Positions 60,847 through 64,000 of a stretch of 64,000 bases of DNA are shown in pieces. Position 1 is the stretch's first letter, and every line of letters starts with the position of its first letter. The DNA comes from an uncultured Bacteroides sp. (GTDB lineage: Bacteria; Bacteroidota; Bacteroidia; Bacteroidales; Bacteroidaceae): positions 154,241 through 218,240 of the forward strand of contig URYL01000003.1 in NCBI GenBank assembly GCA_900552075.1, written 5' to 3'. The notes under the pieces are model-generated. The model made no database searches. It had not been told where the DNA came from and saw only the letters and a list, made by a program, of their open reading frames with translations. The translations under genes and the position numbers were made by a program.

Positions 60847-61869
60847 TCAGTCAATAAACCATTTGTAGTGTTCGTTACCATGCAAAGCCGCATTAATGCC
60901 TTGTGCTATCTCTGTTGCATTGTAGGCTCTATCCAAGAAAGAATCTATGTAACTTGACTTGTTAGCTCCTGTAAGCAGATTATAAAATCTCCACATAGAC
61001 AAGTCACCGCCAAAGCCACTAAAGTTCTCGTCTTGAATATAAGCCTTTGCCACGCTGTTTATTTGCGTATCTGTTATAAGCAAACGTGGAATGCTCTTTT
61101 GAAAACCTTGTGGCAGACATTGATAAAGACGCATTTTCCCAAGAATCTGTGCAAATTGATGTTCAGTCAGATAGCTATTCCCAAGCATCTGCATTAAATG
61201 AATGTGTTTTGCAGGGTTATAGGCATGAAACATTTCCAATACAGAGCGATATAAATCACCTGTGCTTGAAACTTCCAAATTGCTTAGATACCCGTCTGTG
61301 TAAACACATAAATTGCAGCAAACCATGTTCTTGAATCCAACAAAGACTTTGAATTTTTCAACAGTTTTCTTAGAATACAGATTCATCTGATTATAAGCAC
61401 GTACACCACCAACTGAAAGAGTGAGTTTGTTTCCCTCTACCGTTTCATAGATAGTGGGAATCTCAAAGCAAAACATCATACGTTCAAAGTATTGTGTTTT
61501 GTCACTTTCTAAAAGTTGGTTTGCAGGCTTATGAATCGCTTCAGGGATTCTTCCTTTAACAATGTGAGAAACACGAATGTCCGGTTTATCAATCGTTTCA
61601 CCTGTAAAGAATGAGTTTGCAGCATCCCAAACCGTTTCAATAAAGGCATTGTGTGAAATAGTCAGTTCGTTATCCTTACTGAATACAGGAACAATGCAGT
61701 CATTCTTTAAATGCTGTAAATCAATCTCCATAGTGTTAGCCTCTATAAAGTGATTTACTTTTTTCACTTTTGTAGTTTCTTCTGAAATTACTGTTGCATC
61801 CTCTGCATACTGATTGAAGTTACTACTTCTTTTCTGTGCCATAGTAGGCAATAAAATCAAATTTTCCAT
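60847..61869 (-). CDS. DUF3871 family protein
   Basis: 340 residues. MENLILLPTMAQKRSSNFNQYAEDA at the start; an internal ATG at residue 10 is an alternative. It has PVFSKDNELTISHNAFIETVWDAANSFF, RVSHIVKGRIPEAIHKP, TLSVGGVRAYNQMNLYSKK and the C-terminal SMWRFYNLLTGANKSSYIDSFLDRAYNATEIAQGI, patterns of the DUF3871 family found on Bacteroides plasmids and conjugative elements. Function unknown to me, though the family recurs next to DNA-transfer or restriction-type genes. It supports the mobile origin of the 57-64 kb region. Confidence 0.85.
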   Translation of the reverse strand: MENLILLPTMAQKRSSNFNQYAEDATVISEETTKVKKVNHFIEANTMEIDLQHLKNDCIVPVFSKDNELTISHNAFIETVWDAANSFFTGETIDKPDIRVSHIVKGRIPEAIHKPANQLLESDKTQYFERMMFCFEIPTIYETVEGNKLTLSVGGVRAYNQMNLYSKKTVEKFKVFVGFKNMVCCNLCVYTDGYLSNLEVSSTGDLYRSVLEMFHAYNPAKHIHLMQMLGNSYLTEHQFAQILGKMRLYQCLPQGFQKSIPRLLITDTQINSVAKAYIQDENFSGFGGDLSMWRFYNLLTGANKSSYIDSFLDRAYNATEIAQGINAALHGNEHYKWFID

Positions 61870-62392
61870 ACTTGAAATTTTTTAATGGTGAATGATTAAG
61901 TTTATTCTTTGTTTTTATTCAAATATGGGTGGGGGGACTACAAGATGCAGTCTGCTCGCTTGTATATGGCACTCTCCAATTTTTGAAGTGGGATAATAAA
62001 GTAAGCGGAGGAGGATATTTGGAATGTATAGGCATGTAACCGTTGATATGGCTATTTATGGCTTGCCCTGTTTGGCAGAAATAGAGGATAACGTCTTTTC
62101 TCCTTATAATTGGCTAAGTTTAGAATGAAATTGTGTGTTGCTATATTTATCAGTATTTTGGCAGCTATTTATTAATAGGGTAAAAAACATTGAATCCAAC
62201 TCCTATCTAATGAACTGTCCCGGTAGTGTAAAAAGCAAGTAAGTGATATAAACTTCAAAAATCCGCAATCGTGAGTAACTGCGGATTTAAGGAATAGGGT
62301 AAAATTAAATATAAGTAAGTATTTCTTGTTGAGAGTACCTTTTTTTGATTCTCCTTATAAAATAGACAGTCAATGAAAAAAGTCCTTGTCTT
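61870..62392. other. 523-bp region with little recognisable content
   Basis: No convincing coding sequence. The only structure is AAATCCGCA/TGCGGATTT at 62259-62267 and 62280-62288, with a T-run on the minus strand, probably the helicase terminator. A G-rich tract lies near 61926-61936. The rest looks like element sequence without assigned features. Confidence 0.5.
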
Positions 62393-63961
62393 TTATATAA
62401 GAGATTCTATTAGCCGTAACGCCTTTTGCCCTTTGTACTTGCAATTCTCTACTTGGAAAAACTCACGAATAGTTTGTGCTGTAACTGTATCTTTGGGCGA
62501 TATATCAAGCGTCTTATAAAGTCTGACTAATTCAGCCTTTATATATTTTAATGTATAGCATTTGCCTGTTTGAAAGGAGTTCTTTAATAATTGAGCAAAC
62601 TCTACACCTGTCGTTTTTTCCCGATAGCGTTTCAGTATCATGGCTTCTTTGATTTTCTTCGGCGAGTAATTGTTTATCTCTATCACTTCCTTTCCTATCG
62701 TTTCATAGGCTTCTACTATAAAAGGGTCAAGTCTGCTAAGTTCTCTTATATGCGTCTGAATAATAGGAGAATCCATGTCGTTTTTCAAAGATTCAAGAAT
62801 CTCCACCAACTTTTTGCGGCTTTCCTTTATTGACGTGTTCTTGTTCTCTAATGTCAGCCGTTCCCTGTCGCCGAATGGATAAAATAGAGAATCGGATATT
62901 TCAGTTTTGAAATGGCTTGTTTTTCCATAAAGTGCCATAAGCAAATCAATGTTATTGTATGATGACCTAACCAATGCTTCATCCACATAGTTATCAATGG
63001 CGAAATAATCAGTCCTGCCATTTTTTAGCATTTTGTTGAACGGTAGTACATCCAAAGCTGCCTTGAAAGCGTTTCTTGATTCCAATGAGGTTGCACAGTC
63101 ATATATCCGTTTGACCGTCATATATGCGTCCCTGCTTGCCTTGAGATATTCCACTATGCCGGATTTTGTTCTCATTGGATAGCTTTCGTTGGTATTCACA
63201 ATATGGTGTATTGTGGAAACTCCACGTCTAAACCGTCCGATTGCTTGTACTGCATCTGTGCAAGGGTCTATTATTGTATATTCTGCAAAGTACGGTTCTG
63301 TCACAAAGACAATATCGGGCTTCTCGTTTAGCTCTATATCCAATGCGCTGTAAAAACGGCTTGTAAAGAACATATAAGGCTTCTTATGCTTATCGTTCCA
63401 ATTATCATAGGCTCGGTTGAATCCGTTTCGTTTCAATTTATCCATGCTCTTTGTGGAACAAAATACCGCACTATCCTCAATGATATTCAACTTATTCATA
63501 AGTTGGTGTATCATGTCTGTGCTGTTGATGAAAAAACAAATACTCCTTGGTTCTTCCTGTGCCTGTTGAATTTTGGGCATGGTCACTTTCAACGCTTCAA
63601 GTACGTTGTTTGTATGGACTATGTTCATTGCTTTTGAGTAATTGTACTCAGGTTTTACTTCTACAAGCGTGAAACCTTGTTCTTCAAAGCGTGGGTCAGA
63701 GGGTATAATCGGGGTGGCTGACACCATAGCTTTCTCGTCAAAATGAAAGAAGTCATCTATTGGCAAAGTTATATCTTCCCGATAATCGTTGTCCTTGACA
63801 AGTTTGTGGCACTCGTCCAATAACATGAAACACATCGTGTGCATATTCAGTTCCAAGTATTCAAAGGCTTGCTTGACTTTGTAGAAACTTTCGGGCGTAC
63901 ATAGTATCTTAACGTGAGTTCGAAATAGTAATAAATATATTTCAATGATAATTAGAAACAT
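62393..63961 (-). pseudogene. DEAD/DEAH-box (SF2) helicase, truncated at its N-terminus
   Basis: 522 residues recovered. Motifs present: II (DECH in LLDECHKL), III (SAT in MVSATPI) and VI (QAIGRFRRG), plus a helicase C-terminal domain and a long C-terminal tail. Motif I (Walker A), required for ATP, is missing. The first 16 residues of the frame (MFLIIIEIYLLLFRTH) are hydrophobic and non-homologous, and DNA from about 63910 to the window end is AT-rich without the expected upstream part. It may be broken by insertion or deletion near 63910, or the assembly may join two pieces here. The function is DNA or RNA unwinding in plasmid or phage-like elements. Confidence 0.7.
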
Positions 63962-64000
63962 AGCGATAAAAGTATTAAATTTATAGTGCTGAATTATAAG

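Noticed and set aside
61086..61334. 82-residue plus-strand ORF inside the DUF3871 gene
   Set aside because: Antisense shadow of a well-supported family member.

Overview
The window looks like chromosome of a gut Bacteroidales bacterium, probably Bacteroides or Phocaeicola. The evidence is the many promoters with the Bacteroides-type -7 box TAnnTTTG, often preceded by TTG 19-20 bp upstream; the lipoproteins with acidic residues just after the lipobox cysteine; the NigD, DUF4249, DUF3575, DUF5119, fimbrillin and DUF3871 families; and the acpP-fabF-rnc order. I cannot name the species.

Layout. 1-7.6 kb is the end of a secreted host-glycan (mucin-like) degradation operon: two GH20-type hexosaminidases (the first only partial), a GH2 beta-galactosidase and a Ser-type sulfatase. 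7.6-23 kb is mostly housekeeping: mnmA with a flavodoxin/ferredoxin protein, ruvB, a flippase, a DUF389 membrane protein, 6-phosphofructokinase, a GH3-type acyl-adenylating enzyme with two envelope proteins, acpP-fabF-rnc and pdxB. 23-39.7 kb is a surface-glycan region: a heptosyltransferase-like GT9, an MsbA-like ABC exporter, an LpxL-like acyltransferase, an LPS-kinase-like protein, UDP-galactopyranose mutase with a likely galactofuranosyltransferase, several other glycosyltransferases (GT2, GT4, GT8, GT32-like), a metallophosphoesterase and an LTA-synthase-like phosphotransferase. 39.7-43.2 kb holds typA, a cation efflux protein, rpsO and tRNA-Arg(CCT).

43.3-56.4 kb begins with a NigD-like lipoprotein. 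It is followed by a cell-surface signalling set (ECF sigma, FecR anti-sigma, STN-domain TonB receptor, DUF4249 lipoprotein) and directly downstream a fimbrial operon (OmpA/DUF3575, DUF5119, two fimbrillins, and a large lipoprotein that may be the tip). 57-64 kb is accessory, lower in GC and element-like: a HEPN/MNT toxin-antitoxin pair, three unknown small genes, a minimal tyrosine recombinase, a DUF3871 protein and a helicase that has lost its N-terminal ATP-binding motif.

The most interesting signals are non-coding. (1) Two intergenic arrays, at 43277-43386 and 56574-56661, have different sequences but the same exact 22-nt period, each unit built on a palindrome and each array ending in a T-run. 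(2) A Met/CAT tRNA-like gene at 56810-56915 has a 27-nt near-perfect hairpin inside its D-loop and a poorly paired acceptor stem, yet has its own promoter and terminator. (3) A likely autonomous small RNA at 59568-59794 has a 119-nt rod of four perfect stems (32 bp), a good promoter and a T-run end, inside the accessory region. All calls are from reading sequence only; no database search was run.
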